DNA of 64,000 bases, taken from contig CAVTKZ010000004.1 in the NCBI GenBank assembly GCA_963735455.1, forward strand, positions 248,001 through 312,000, given 5' to 3'. This DNA is from Palsa-1033 sp963735455 (GTDB lineage: Bacteria; Chloroflexota; Limnocylindria; Limnocylindrales; CSP1-4). The notes below the pieces were generated by a model that was not told the origin of the DNA, searched no databases, and saw nothing but the letters and a program-made list of their open reading frames with translations. The translations under genes and the position numbers were made by a program. Shown piece by piece: positions 7,314 to 16,959 of the stretch (positions are counted from its first letter, which is position 1; every line of letters starts with the position of its first letter).

Positions 7314-10157
7314 TCAGGACTGCGCGCGGTCGTCCGGGGCCTGGGCGAGCGCCGCTGCCAGCTGCACGCGGGATCGCACGTCGAGCTTGCGATACGCCGA
7401 CCCGAGGTGGCTCTCCACTGTCCGGACCGAGAGCACCAACCCTGCCGCGATCTCGCGATTCGATCGGCCGACAGCGGCGAGCTCGGCAATGGATCGTTCC
7501 GACGGGGTCAGCTCCCAGCGCGACGACGCCCGACCGCCGATCCGGGCAAGGTCAGCGTCGGTGCGCCTGACCCAGGCCACGGCACCGAGATCGACGAAGA
7601 TCGAGCGGGCCGACTCGAGGTCGGAACGCGCCAATCGGCGTCGGCCGGCCCGTTGCTGGACCTGACCACGGGCCAGCAGTGTCCGTCCGCGTTCGAACGG
7701 CATCGGCATCGCATCGAGGATCTCCAGGCTGCGGTCGAACCAGGGGATCGCTGCGTCGGGCTGGCCCCGCGCGGCCAGGAGCAATCCGCGACCACGGGCC
7801 GATACGTGCAGGACCCACGGCTGCGGGATCCGCCCGGCGGGAGCCTCGAGCCGGTCGACCAGGGTTGCCTCGGCCCGGTCGAGGTCTCCTGCCAGGACCG
7901 CGGCTTCGACGAAGTCGCCGAGGTAGCGGAACACAGTGGGCAGGTTGACCCGGAGCGCGTCAGCGTGAGCGTTCGCCCGGGTCAGATAGGCGAGGGCGGC
8001 CGATGGGTCGGGGACGGACAGCTCGACGAATCCAAGCAGCGCACAGAAGATCACTGCCTCCCAGCGATCGTCCGCCGCCTCCTCCCTGGCCAGTCCCTCG
8101 ATCCCGATCGCTCGAGCGGCATCAAGATCGCCGTCCCAGGCAAGCACCCGGCCACGGGCCATCTGCGCCCGTTCCCGCCAGACCTCCTCGCCCTGCTCTA
8201 CCAGGTCGAGGCACTCCTGGGCATGGCGACGCGCCGCCGGCCAGTCGCCTAGCAGCTGCTCGAGCACCGACATCGACTGGACGATCGGCGGCAGCAGCCC
8301 GACCTGGCCCCGAGCGACGAGACTCCGATACTCGGCTTCGTCCAACGCGAGCGACTCGCGCAGCCGGCCGACGTGGTACAGGACCCTCTCGGCTCGCTCC
8401 TGGGCAGACCTGGCAATGAACGAGTCGCCGGCACCGCTGAGCAGGCCCATCGCCCGATCGATGTCCTCAAACGCCAGGCGGTCGCCACTGAGCAGCCAGT
8501 GGTAGGCACGCTCGAACAGCGCCGAGGCCAGGAGGTCGGCATCGTTCTTCTCGGCCAGCCCGTCCACGCCGGCACGCTCGAGGATCCCGACCGCAGCCAG
8601 GGCACTCCGCAGGCCCGCCGCCGGGTCGGCGTCGCTGAGGACGGAGATGTGGATGTGTACGGCGGCTTCCAGGCGCGGATCGCCGTCCGTGTGTTCGAGT
8701 GCCTCGAACAGCAATGGCAAGGCCTCCGGCGGGCTGTCGAGGTAGACGATCTCGCCCAGTGCCAGCAGGACGCCGGCGCGCCGACGGCCGCGGGGAATGC
8801 TCTGCAGGAGGTCGCGCAAGAGCTCGGCCGCGCCGTGCGCATCTCCACCCCGGAGCCGGGTCGCTGCGGCTTCCATCCACAAGCTCGTCGCCTCGGCCGG
8901 TTCAGCCATTCGCGCGGCGCGCGCAAACAGGTCGGCGGCGACGCCGGGAGCACCGCGCTGGACCGACATCCGGGCAGCGCCTTCCAGCTCGCGGGCGATC
9001 GCCGGATCGGGCCGGTCGACGGTCGCCGCGCGCTGGACTGCCCGTTCGAGTGGGTCGTCGATCGCCTCGGCCAGGGCCCGCCGAGCGGCACGCCGTTCCC
9101 CCGGCGGCGTGTCGCCGTACACGGTCGACGCGTACATCGGATGGGCTGGCCGCAGCCGTTCGCCATCGGCGACAAGGATCCCGTTGCGGCACGCTTCGTC
9201 CACGGCCGCACCGGCGTCCGCGCCGATGATCTGCTCGATCAGCCCGAGGGTCGGCTGCGACGACATGGCAACCAGCAGGAGGGCCCGCCTCGCCGGGTTG
9301 CTCAGGGTCGCCAGGTGGTCGCGGACCAGCGGGCCCGCCTCGGGTGATACCGGGAACGGCTCCCCAGGTGCCGGTTCAACGCCACGACGGATCAGCGACC
9401 GGCTCATCTCGAGACCGACGAACGGGTTGCCGGCGCACGCTTCGTGGATCCGGAGCAGCAGTGGCCTCGGATGGGCGACCCCGTCACGCTCATGGATCAG
9501 GCGTCCGAGCGTGCCGATGGTCATCGCACCGACCGGGATGCGCTCGCGCTGCGCTTCGGGAAACGCCGACTCGACCTCAACTGCGTTCGAATCCGGCGCG
9601 CCGGTTCGAACGGCAAGGACGAACGCGACGGGCTCGGAGCGGAGGCGCCGGGCGGCGAAGGCGAGGGCGGCGGCGCTCGCGGCATCGCACCACTGGGCGT
9701 CGTCGAGGGCGACCAGCAGCGGGGTCCGCGCAGCGGCGGTCCGCAGGACATCGAGGACGGCCAGTCCGACGAGGCTCGGCTCGGGAGCCAGGCCGCCCGG
9801 GTCGATCCGCCCCAGGGCCATCTCGAGTGCTCGAGCGCGAGCCGGAGGCGTGAACTCGAGCAGGGCGCCCAGCTCCCGGTCGAGCAGTCCGGTCAGCGCA
9901 CCGAAGGCCAGCTCACGCTCGGCCGTGCTGGCCCGCCAGGCCAAGACCCGGTCGCCACGCCGATTTGCCGCCTCAACCGCGAACGACCACAGCGTGGTCT
10001 TGCCGATCCCGGCCTCGCCATCGATCACCATGGCCAGCGGACGAGGTCGATCGAGGACCGCCACGATCGCCGCGCGCTCCGCATCCCGCCCGATGATCTC
10101 GAATGACGGTTTGGGCATCGTCTTCCGTGGATTGATGATAACCGCTGGGTGGTCCAC
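7314..10157 (-). CDS. Large ATPase-TPR LuxR-family regulator (LAL type)
   Basis: 947 aa, the usual size for LAL/MalT-like regulators. Walker A is GEAGIGKT (47-54) and Walker B LLVALDDAQWCD (about 148-159). A long alpha-helical, TPR-like middle follows, then a LuxR helix-turn-helix in the last 70 residues: LTPSERSIAELAAVGRSNRE and the recognition region RTVESHLGSAYRKL. An internal ATG (MPKPSFEIIGR) at 10118 is also a plausible start, as the IGR motif opens the ATPase domain. Such proteins are ATP-dependent transcription activators; the inducer cannot be told. It is divergent from a lipoprotein gene across 142 bp, a possible target. Confidence 0.9.
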   Translation of the reverse strand: MDHPAVIINPRKTMPKPSFEIIGRDAERAAIVAVLDRPRPLAMVIDGEAGIGKTTLWSFAVEAANRRGDRVLAWRASTAERELAFGALTGLLDRELGALLEFTPPARARALEMALGRIDPGGLAPEPSLVGLAVLDVLRTAAARTPLLVALDDAQWCDAASAAALAFAARRLRSEPVAFVLAVRTGAPDSNAVEVESAFPEAQRERIPVGAMTIGTLGRLIHERDGVAHPRPLLLRIHEACAGNPFVGLEMSRSLIRRGVEPAPGEPFPVSPEAGPLVRDHLATLSNPARRALLLVAMSSQPTLGLIEQIIGADAGAAVDEACRNGILVADGERLRPAHPMYASTVYGDTPPGERRAARRALAEAIDDPLERAVQRAATVDRPDPAIARELEGAARMSVQRGAPGVAADLFARAARMAEPAEATSLWMEAAATRLRGGDAHGAAELLRDLLQSIPRGRRRAGVLLALGEIVYLDSPPEALPLLFEALEHTDGDPRLEAAVHIHISVLSDADPAAGLRSALAAVGILERAGVDGLAEKNDADLLASALFERAYHWLLSGDRLAFEDIDRAMGLLSGAGDSFIARSAQERAERVLYHVGRLRESLALDEAEYRSLVARGQVGLLPPIVQSMSVLEQLLGDWPAARRHAQECLDLVEQGEEVWRERAQMARGRVLAWDGDLDAARAIGIEGLAREEAADDRWEAVIFCALLGFVELSVPDPSAALAYLTRANAHADALRVNLPTVFRYLGDFVEAAVLAGDLDRAEATLVDRLEAPAGRIPQPWVLHVSARGRGLLLAARGQPDAAIPWFDRSLEILDAMPMPFERGRTLLARGQVQQRAGRRRLARSDLESARSIFVDLGAVAWVRRTDADLARIGGRASSRWELTPSERSIAELAAVGRSNREIAAGLVLSVRTVESHLGSAYRKLDVRSRVQLAAALAQAPDDRAQS

Positions 10158-10299
10158 CTTCCGAGCCGAATTTCAGTGGTTCTACGGATGCCCGGCTCGG
10201 AGCCGCCACCTACCGTCGGACTCACGACGGCGCGCCAGGAGGCGGGTCGGCGCGGGCTGTGGCCGGTTTCGAAATCCGAACGGTGGTGGGAGGAACACG

Positions 10300-10881
10300 A
10301 TGAATGGTCGATCGCCGATTTGCCTGTTGACGATGATCGGTATGGCCCTCGCCGTAGCCGCCTGCAGCGCTACGGCCAGCTCGGCTGCCCCAGGCGGCCC
10401 CGCGGCCGGGGCCTCGCTCGGGTCAGCCGCGGCCGGCGGCGGATCCCCGAATACGTCGGCTCCTGGCGGAGGCACGGATCAGACGTCTGTGGTGGATGCG
10501 GCCACCAAGGTCACCGACGTATGCACCCTCGTCGCGACCGATGTGGCGGCCAAGGTCACGCCGTCTGCACCGCCGCCCCAGAGCCAGAAGTTCCCTCCGC
10601 TGCAATGCACGTTCTTCGATGGCAAAGTGCAGCTCCAGGTCACGCTCGCGCCGTACGACACCGGCGTCGGCGGGGGGATCCCAGCGCCGGGCACGGTAGC
10701 GGTCCCCGGACTGGGAGCCGGCGCATGGTCGGTCCATCCGGGCGCGGACGAGGCCTACATCACGGTGAAGCTCTCCGCGGATCAAGGCGGCCTGTACGTC
10801 GACATCCTTGATCCCTCGGGCACCGACCGCACGACCGACGCGGTCGCCGTCGCGCAGGCGGTCCTCGCGAAGCTCCACTGA
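10300..10881 (+). CDS. Secreted lipoprotein, DUF3558-like pattern
   Basis: 193 aa from the ATG at 10300 with gggagga at 10288-10294. A signal peptide ends in a lipobox (ALAVAACS, Cys about 22). A Gly/Ser/Ala-rich linker follows to about residue 60. The folded domain has paired cysteines in VCTLVATDVAAKV and LQCTFFDG, the arrangement seen in DUF3558-type lipoproteins (a weak assignment). It is probably surface exposed. It is divergent from the LuxR regulator and lies 22 bp upstream of a second lipoprotein gene, most likely the same operon. Confidence 0.75.
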   Translation: MNGRSPICLLTMIGMALAVAACSATASSAAPGGPAAGASLGSAAAGGGSPNTSAPGGGTDQTSVVDAATKVTDVCTLVATDVAAKVTPSAPPPQSQKFPPLQCTFFDGKVQLQVTLAPYDTGVGGGIPAPGTVAVPGLGAGAWSVHPGADEAYITVKLSADQGGLYVDILDPSGTDRTTDAVAVAQAVLAKLH

Positions 10882-10903
10882 ACCCCTCCCGGAGGTCAAC
10901 GTT

Positions 10904-12592
10904 ATGGCCAGGGCTCGTCGTCGAACTACGCTGGTCAGCGGCTTCCTCGTGGCCCTGTTGGCGGGCTGCGGCTCAGCCTCGTCGCCGTCGGTCTCCGCCG
11001 GCGCGTCTGCCCCACGGCCGTCATCGGCGACGGAGTCATTCGGCCCGGCGAACGTCCAGCGGGCCATCGACGATCTCGCCAGCCTGGGGATCGAGACCCG
11101 GGTCCGGCCATCAGATACTGCCCCGCTTTCGACCCCGACGGGCGACAGGTCGCTCGTCCGCCTCCTTCGCCTGCAGGTCCGCAACCTCGCGCTCGAACAG
11201 GCGGGCGGGGGCGGGACGCGGGGCGCCGACCTCGACGCGCTGAGCGCGGCTGCCGGCGGTGGCCCGGTCAGCACCCTCGTTGCCGGCTGGCTGGCATCCG
11301 CCCGGACGCCCGCCGCCACATGGGCTGCCTCGCTCCGCCGGGAGGCGCCGGGCGATCCGAAGGCTAACGTCGTCCCGACGCTCGCCCTGGTGGCGTTCCT
11401 CGCTGATGCCAGCGGCAACCGCAAGGCCTCGGGCCCACCCCCGGAAGCCGTCAGCGTGATGTTCCGTGGCGCCGGCGGGGCCACGTTCGACGGGGCGGCT
11501 GGGCAGGCTGCCAGCTCGGATCTTTGCGCCGACGTTTCGGCCTATCTCTCGGCGACACTCAGCAGCATCGTCGACTCGACCGCCGAGCCACCGGCCTGGC
11601 TGAAGCAGGTCATCGATCAGTACGCTCCGCAATACAAGAACAATCCCGGGCTGCTGCGCCGGACGATCGGGGCGATCGCGCTCCTGACCTATGCAACGAG
11701 CCTGGCTCGGCCGTGGACGGTGAGCCTGGTGCCCGCTCCGGCCGCGGTCGCCTATGGCGTCGAGGGCCAGGATCCGGTCACGGGCGACGTCAACCTGACC
11801 GTCCTTTCGGGCGCGGACGTCTTCGCCACCGACGTCGCTGATTGCGCCTCGCTGGCCAACGCCCAGCTGGCGTCGATCCCGGTCAAGGACTCGTTGGTCG
11901 TCTGGGATGCAAGCGGTCTGGGCGCGCATGCGACGGAGGCCCAGGCCGACCCAAAGGTTGACGAGAACGGCGCGGCCAGCCTGACCTATACGACGGCGAC
12001 GGAGAGCAAGGACACAGCCCAGAACGGCGACCCGGTCACGACGCAGGTTTGGGTCAGCGGCTGGGTCAACCGGGCCGAGATGGCGCCACTCGCCGCGGTC
12101 GTCAAGTCGATCCTCCTCGGCGACGCCGCCGGATCGCCGGCCGGCGCAACCGCCAAGGCGCTCTACCAGGCCATGGAGCCGACGCTGAACACGGTGATGC
12201 GCCCGTCGGGCTTCGCCCTCATTGACGTGACCTATCACACGCCGAAGGCGTCCCCGAGCCCGAGCCAGGTCGAGGCGGATCTCACCGGCAACTGGAACGG
12301 CACATGGGCCATCAACGGCTACCCGAACACGGGCGACTTCACGATGAAGCTGGTCCAGTCCGGCAGCTCCTTCAGCGGTACCGTCGTGAGCTCCAACACG
12401 GACTGCCCGACTGGAACGGTGAATGGCACGGTCGCCGGATCGAACGTCACCTTCGGCTGGGTTCTCAGCGCAGTGCCGGTCCAGTTCACGGGTGCGATTT
12501 CGAGCACCTCGATGTCCGGGACCTGGTCGGCCGTCTCCTGTAGCAACGGGATCTCGCTGACCGGGATCTGGCAGGCGACGAAGCAGAAGTAG
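10904..12592 (+). CDS. Large lipoprotein with C-terminal lipocalin-like strands
   Basis: 562 aa from the ATG at 10904 with ggagg 8-12 bases upstream. The lipobox is LVALLAGCGS. The middle is mostly helical with no family I recognise. The last 90 residues (from LTGNWNGTWAINGYP) have repeated G-x-W/ G-T-W strands (FSGTVVSSN, VTFGWVLSA, MSGTWSAVSC, LTGIWQA) like the small beta-barrel found at the end of many secreted bacterial proteins. It is co-directional with the preceding lipoprotein gene (22-bp gap). Function unknown; likely a cell-surface ligand-binding protein. Confidence 0.75.
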   Translation: MARARRRTTLVSGFLVALLAGCGSASSPSVSAGASAPRPSSATESFGPANVQRAIDDLASLGIETRVRPSDTAPLSTPTGDRSLVRLLRLQVRNLALEQAGGGGTRGADLDALSAAAGGGPVSTLVAGWLASARTPAATWAASLRREAPGDPKANVVPTLALVAFLADASGNRKASGPPPEAVSVMFRGAGGATFDGAAGQAASSDLCADVSAYLSATLSSIVDSTAEPPAWLKQVIDQYAPQYKNNPGLLRRTIGAIALLTYATSLARPWTVSLVPAPAAVAYGVEGQDPVTGDVNLTVLSGADVFATDVADCASLANAQLASIPVKDSLVVWDASGLGAHATEAQADPKVDENGAASLTYTTATESKDTAQNGDPVTTQVWVSGWVNRAEMAPLAAVVKSILLGDAAGSPAGATAKALYQAMEPTLNTVMRPSGFALIDVTYHTPKASPSPSQVEADLTGNWNGTWAINGYPNTGDFTMKLVQSGSSFSGTVVSSNTDCPTGTVNGTVAGSNVTFGWVLSAVPVQFTGAISSTSMSGTWSAVSCSNGISLTGIWQATKQK

Positions 12593-12609
12593 AAAGGTCT
12601 GCCTAGGAC

Positions 12610-12723
12610 GCAGAATGTCGCGACCTTGATCGCCGCGCCTGCTAAGGCATGGCTGGGCCCGATGTCGAGGCAGGGGAGAGGGATCTGGAGCGGGAGACGG
12701 GATTCGAACCCGCGACATTCTGC
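12610..12723. repeat. 13-bp inverted repeat, one arm inside tRNA-Gly
   Basis: gcagaatgtcgcg at 12610-12622 is perfectly inverted at 12711-12723 (cgcgacattctgc). The second arm is part of the tRNA-Gly (anticodon 3' side to T-stem). A 13-base match just beyond a tRNA 3' end can be a remnant of site-specific integration or chance. No integrase is visible. Confidence 0.4.
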
Positions 12724-12761
12724 TTGGGAAGCAGACACTCTGCCAGCTGAGTTACTCCCGC
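12689..12761 (-). tRNA. tRNA-Gly (CCC anticodon)
   Basis: On the minus strand a full cloverleaf can be drawn: acceptor stem GCGGGAG/CTCCCGC, D-arm with AGCTGG, anticodon stem TCTGC/GCAGA enclosing loop TTCCCAA (anticodon CCC), and T-arm with GGTTCGAATCC. The discriminator is U; the 3' CCA is not encoded. It lies between the large lipoprotein gene and the ferredoxin-cyclase gene. Confidence 0.95.
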
Positions 12762-12794
12762 TCGGGAGGGTCCGATCTTAGCAACCGGCTGAGC

Positions 12795-13529
12795 TCAGCG
12801 CCATTCGACGGTGACGATGTCGACCGGCTCGGACAGGCCCTTCAGCGTGGCGCTGCGAAGGCCGGACGTCCGGTGCGCATCCCCGACGGTCGCCACGCTC
12901 GCGACGATCTCGCCGGCGCCGCCGAGCGCCGCGATGCGCGCCGCCTCGTGGACGCCCTTGCCGTGGAAATCGCCGCCGGTTTGGGTCGCATCGGAGGCAT
13001 GCAGCCCGATCCGGACCTGCGGCGCGAATCCCTGGGTCGACCGTTGCTCGGCCAGGCGCCGCTGGATGGCGATCGCGGCCGACACGGCCAGGTCCGGCGA
13101 GTCGAAGCTCACGAAGAAGCCGTCGCCGGTCGTCGAGATCTCCTCGCCGCCGCGCGCCGTGAACACCTCCCGGAGAGCGGTGTTGTGCCAGCGCAGCATC
13201 GTTTCCCAGGCCTCGTCACCGAGCATCTCGACGAGGTTCGTCGAGCCGACGATGTCGGTGAACATGAAGGTCTTCAGGACCCGCTGGGCCGGTCCGGCCT
13301 TGCCGCGCAGCTGCCAGGGCAGGAGCTCCGCGACGTCTTCGAGCACGATGGCGGCGGTCGGGCAGGCGAAGGCGGCGGCGCGCAGGACCTCCTCGTCGAC
13401 GCTGTCGGCTCCGACGACGTCGCTCTTGCCGTAGTCGCCCGCGAGCCAGTCGAAGGCCGTGGGGGCGAGGGTGATGCAGTTGCCTGCCCCGACACACTTG
13501 TGGCGGTCGACGCGCGCTCGGATGGCCAT
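12795..13529 (-). CDS. Ferredoxin-class III nucleotidyl cyclase fusion
   Basis: 244 aa. Residues 5-65 are a one-cluster ferredoxin: CVGAGNC (Cys12, Cys18) and ACPTAAI (Cys56). Three cysteines fit a [3Fe-4S] cluster, as in ferredoxins that partner cytochrome P450. Residues 85-244 are a class III cyclase domain: FMFTDIVGST (metal Asp92), ISTTGDGFFVSF (Asp136), KGVHEAARIAALG (Arg198). The substrate-specifying Lys is Ser132 and the catalytic Asn is His194, so activity may be lost or altered; it could be a sensor. The start overlaps the stop of the ATPase-LuxR gene by one base (TGATG), which implies coupling. The cluster could sense redox state or iron. Confidence 0.85.
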   Translation of the reverse strand: MAIRARVDRHKCVGAGNCITLAPTAFDWLAGDYGKSDVVGADSVDEEVLRAAAFACPTAAIVLEDVAELLPWQLRGKAGPAQRVLKTFMFTDIVGSTNLVEMLGDEAWETMLRWHNTALREVFTARGGEEISTTGDGFFVSFDSPDLAVSAAIAIQRRLAEQRSTQGFAPQVRIGLHASDATQTGGDFHGKGVHEAARIAALGGAGEIVASVATVGDAHRTSGLRSATLKGLSEPVDIVTVEWR

Positions 13530-16500
13530 CAGTGGGATCCCACCGCGGCGAGCCCGCGGAAGGCCAGCGAGGTGGCCTCAGCCCGGCTCGAGGTTCCCAA
13601 CCGGGCCTGCAACCGGGCCAGGCGCTGGGCCACCTCGTCCTCGGCAAGGTCGAGCTCAGCAGCGATCTCGGCGTTCGTCCGGCCCTCGGTCAGCAGCTGC
13701 AGCAGCCGGCGCTCGGCGTCATCCAGGCTGGCCGCCGGTGCGCCTGCGGCCGATCCGGGTTCACTGCCAGCGAGGGCGGGCGCACCCAGCGGGCCGGTCA
13801 GCTCCACGAGCTCGCGTCCGAGCGGCCCGGTGAGCCAGCGGACGCGGATCGTCTCGTCGGCCGTTCCCTGCGCGATCCTGGACAGCGTCGACTGCAGGAA
13901 TCCCCGAACGAACTCCTGGACCTCGGGCGGCGCGCCCGCGAACAAGGCGCGCGCCGCCGGGATCACGATCTCGAGGCTGACATCTTCGTGCATCCCCGCC
14001 TGGAGCGCCTGGACGGCGGCGTCCCCGGCGATCGCGGCGCCTGGGATGTCACCGCGCGCCAACGCGACCGTGGCGAGCGCCGCGTCGGCCTGTGCGCCCC
14101 ACGGGGCATGCCCCGGCAGCAGCGGCAGCAGCTCCTTCACCTGGGCCGCAGACCGCTCGACGAGCTCCAGGAGCCCCGGGTCCGGCGTATCGCCGCTGGC
14201 GGCCGCCGAACCATCGGACGCGGCGCCGGCGAGCCGGGCCACCTCAATGGCCAGACGAGCCAGCGCCTCGCAGCGCGCCGACGCCCGACCCCCTTCGGTT
14301 GCCAGTGCGACGGCTCGCTCGAGATGGCCGCGCGTGCCTTCCGCATCGCGAGCCCTGGCCCGGGCCATGCCCCGCCACATCTCGAGCTGGCAGGCGCGAG
14401 GCCGTGACGGCGCCATCGAGGCCGCGAGGGCGGCTAGGCCGATCCAGCGCTCGGCCCCCTCGATGTCGCCCAGCTCGAGGAGGGTCATCGCGACGCCCCC
14501 GGCGGCGAGGAACTCGATGCTCCGGTCGCCCTGGAGCTTCGCCGCGCGGTAAGCGTCTTCGCCGCGAGACAGGGCGAGGTCGGGCACGACCTTGGCCCGG
14601 GCGTAGACGTGGACACCGAACAGCATCTGGAGCTCCAGTCGGGCACGCTCGCTTTCGGTGACGAGCTCGGACAGGCGGCTCGTCATGCGCCGGATCTCCT
14701 CGAGATGCCGCGCCGAGGACGACAGGTGCATGACCGGCCCATAGCGCGCATAGGCCATCGCGATGACCGTCGACATGACCCCGGTCCGATCACCGAGCCG
14801 CTCGAAGATGCCGAGTGCCCGCTCGAGGACCTGCGTCGCCTCGACGAACTGCGGACCCACCGGCGAGCCGACGATAAAGGTCTCGAAATCGGCATCTGCC
14901 GCGATCGCCGCGAGCAGCTCGTTCGACCGGCCACCCAGGACTTCGCCCGAGAACCATGCGCGGCCACGTGCGAAGTCGATCATCCCGATCTCGCGGAGGG
15001 CGGCGGCCAGGCTGCGCTCGTCGTGGAGCTGCTCGGCGAGCTCGATGGTCCGGCGATAGGCCTCCTCGGCACCGTCGAGGTCCGTCTCGAGCTGGGCGCC
15101 GCCGAACGACTCTCCCAGTGGGCTCCGGAGCAGCGCCTGACCCAGCTCGATGGTCGCCCGGATCTCCAGTGCGGCATCGCCCTGGTCGGCCGCCCGGGCT
15201 CGGACCCGACGGGCCAGCTCGGCTGCGGCCTCCTCGTCATGGCTCATCCGGAGCGCCGACGCCCGCCGGAGCTGGACGTCCAGCTCGACCGCAGGATCGC
15301 GCATCGCCTCGGCGAGGGCGGCCAGCTCGGTCAGGCCGTCGAGGCGCTCCGCGCTCCGGCGGAGGACGGCCAATGCATCGTCGCGGGTCGCGAGCAGGAC
15401 TTGCCGATCGGCCGGCGTCGAGACGGCCGGAAGCGCCTGCTCGACCAGCCGCAGTGCCTCCTCCGGGGCATTCGAGGAGAGGGCGGCAGCGGCGGCTTCG
15501 ATCGAAAACCGTGCGGCTCGCGCTGTGTCGCCGGCGGCGAGGGCATGCTGGGCGAGCATCGGCAGGCCGGCGGGAGCCGGATCGCCACCCTCCAGGAGCA
15601 GGTCGACAACCGCTGCATGGACCTGCCGCCGGCGAGCCGCCGAGAGCTGGCCCGCCGCGAACTGGCGGACCTGCTCGTGGGTGAATGTATAGTCCGCCGG
15701 CTCACCCTGGGCCTGTGGCAGCAGAAGGCCCGCCCGGACGGCGGGCCCGAGGTCGTCGGCAAGGGTATCGACACCGTCGGCGGAACCGGCCCGCTGGCGC
15801 TGCGCCCCGACGTCAGCCGGGATGTCGCCCTCGCCGATCCGACCCCGGATTGCCCGCAGGTCGCGCAGGCTGAAGCTTCGGCCGAGGATCGCCGCGTCGC
15901 CAAGGGCGGCACGCGTCTGGGCCGGGAGTCGCGCGGCACGACGGTCGATGAGCGTTCGAACTGCCGACGGCACGAGCGCGGCCGCGTTCCGGCCAAGCCG
16001 CCACTCACCGTCGAACTGCTGCAGGGTGCCCGCATCGCGATGCGTCCGGGCCAGCTCCTCGACGATGAACGGCACACCCTCGGACTGGGCGTGCATTGCG
16101 GCGGTTGAGGCCGCATCGACCGGGCCGCCGAGGACCCGCTTCAGGAGCTCGCCCGTCTCGACGGAGCCGAAACGTCCCGGCCGCAGCCGCCGGACGAGGC
16201 CCATCCGCTCCATATCGGCGACGAAGTTGACCGCCTCGGTGACCGACGCGAACTCGTCTGGCCGGATCGTCAGGAACAGGAAGACCGGTCGATCGGCGTC
16301 GCTCCGGACGACATAGCGCAGCAGGCGGAGGGTGTCGTCGTCGGCCCACTGGACATCGTCGATCAGCAGCGCGAGCGGGCGCAGCCCGGCAAGCGTCGAG
16401 ATGGCAACGCCCGCAAGGTCGAAGGCCCGCAGGAGCTTGGCGTCCGGCGACAGGTTCTCGAAGCCGCGCTCGTCACGACCGGAGATCGCCTCGACCACCC

Positions 16501-16942
16501 GACTGACGGCGGCCTCAGCCGGCGTCCCGGCGGCGGTGGCCTGGATGGAGCTCGCCGCGAACAGGCTGCGGGCCACGAGGAACGGCCCGCGGATCTCCTC
16601 GTCGGCCGTGATGGCGACACAGGTGAAGCCGCTCGCCGCGGCGAGCTCGGCGGCGGCCACCAGCAAGCGCGTCTTGCCGATCCCCGGCTCGCCCTCGAGG
16701 GTTACTGCGGCGAAGCGGCTCGTCGCTTCCTTCAGCTCTTGCGAGATCGCGTCGAGCTCGGCGCTCCGGCCGATGACGGCGCCGGTCGCCCGGCGCAGCT
16801 GGACCGCGAGCGAGCACTGGGGCCCGACGAGGGGGTCCAGCGCGCCGCCGCTGGCTACCCGAGAGGGCGTGCCCTGGTTCACTGAGGTCTCGGCGCCGAC
16901 CATGGCGAGGAGTATGACGCACCCGAAGTCGTGGTCGGCCAC
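13529..16942 (-). CDS. Giant ATPase-TPR LuxR-like regulator
   Basis: 1137 aa. Walker A GEPGIGKT is at 84-91 and Walker B (LALLIDDVQWADDD) near 185-198. A long helical repeat region follows. The C-terminus (LLQLLTEGRTNAEIAAELDL, then AEDEVAQRLARLQARL) is a LuxR-like helix-turn-helix, somewhat diverged. A second ATG 13 codons in (16903) is the likelier start, since upstream residues are not conserved-looking. Its stop overlaps the start of the ferredoxin-cyclase gene by one base, and it is divergent from the LacI gene (54 bp). Expected role: ATP-dependent activator; inducer unknown. Confidence 0.85.
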   Translation of the reverse strand: MADHDFGCVILLAMVGAETSVNQGTPSRVASGGALDPLVGPQCSLAVQLRRATGAVIGRSAELDAISQELKEATSRFAAVTLEGEPGIGKTRLLVAAAELAAASGFTCVAITADEEIRGPFLVARSLFAASSIQATAAGTPAEAAVSRVVEAISGRDERGFENLSPDAKLLRAFDLAGVAISTLAGLRPLALLIDDVQWADDDTLRLLRYVVRSDADRPVFLFLTIRPDEFASVTEAVNFVADMERMGLVRRLRPGRFGSVETGELLKRVLGGPVDAASTAAMHAQSEGVPFIVEELARTHRDAGTLQQFDGEWRLGRNAAALVPSAVRTLIDRRAARLPAQTRAALGDAAILGRSFSLRDLRAIRGRIGEGDIPADVGAQRQRAGSADGVDTLADDLGPAVRAGLLLPQAQGEPADYTFTHEQVRQFAAGQLSAARRRQVHAAVVDLLLEGGDPAPAGLPMLAQHALAAGDTARAARFSIEAAAAALSSNAPEEALRLVEQALPAVSTPADRQVLLATRDDALAVLRRSAERLDGLTELAALAEAMRDPAVELDVQLRRASALRMSHDEEAAAELARRVRARAADQGDAALEIRATIELGQALLRSPLGESFGGAQLETDLDGAEEAYRRTIELAEQLHDERSLAAALREIGMIDFARGRAWFSGEVLGGRSNELLAAIAADADFETFIVGSPVGPQFVEATQVLERALGIFERLGDRTGVMSTVIAMAYARYGPVMHLSSSARHLEEIRRMTSRLSELVTESERARLELQMLFGVHVYARAKVVPDLALSRGEDAYRAAKLQGDRSIEFLAAGGVAMTLLELGDIEGAERWIGLAALAASMAPSRPRACQLEMWRGMARARARDAEGTRGHLERAVALATEGGRASARCEALARLAIEVARLAGAASDGSAAASGDTPDPGLLELVERSAAQVKELLPLLPGHAPWGAQADAALATVALARGDIPGAAIAGDAAVQALQAGMHEDVSLEIVIPAARALFAGAPPEVQEFVRGFLQSTLSRIAQGTADETIRVRWLTGPLGRELVELTGPLGAPALAGSEPGSAAGAPAASLDDAERRLLQLLTEGRTNAEIAAELDLAEDEVAQRLARLQARLGTSSRAEATSLAFRGLAAVGSH

Positions 16943-16959
16943 GCGCCTGATGTCGGGGC

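Noticed and set aside
10158..10299. Small gene between LuxR and the lipoprotein gene
   Set aside because: Only 142 bp, no start with ribosome-binding site and no plausible protein; treated as a divergent promoter region.
11111..12718. Long minus-strand open frame opposite the large lipoprotein gene
   Set aside because: Arg/Asp/Gly-rich antisense translation of a GC-rich gene; the plus strand has a signal peptide, a lipobox and a ribosome-binding site.
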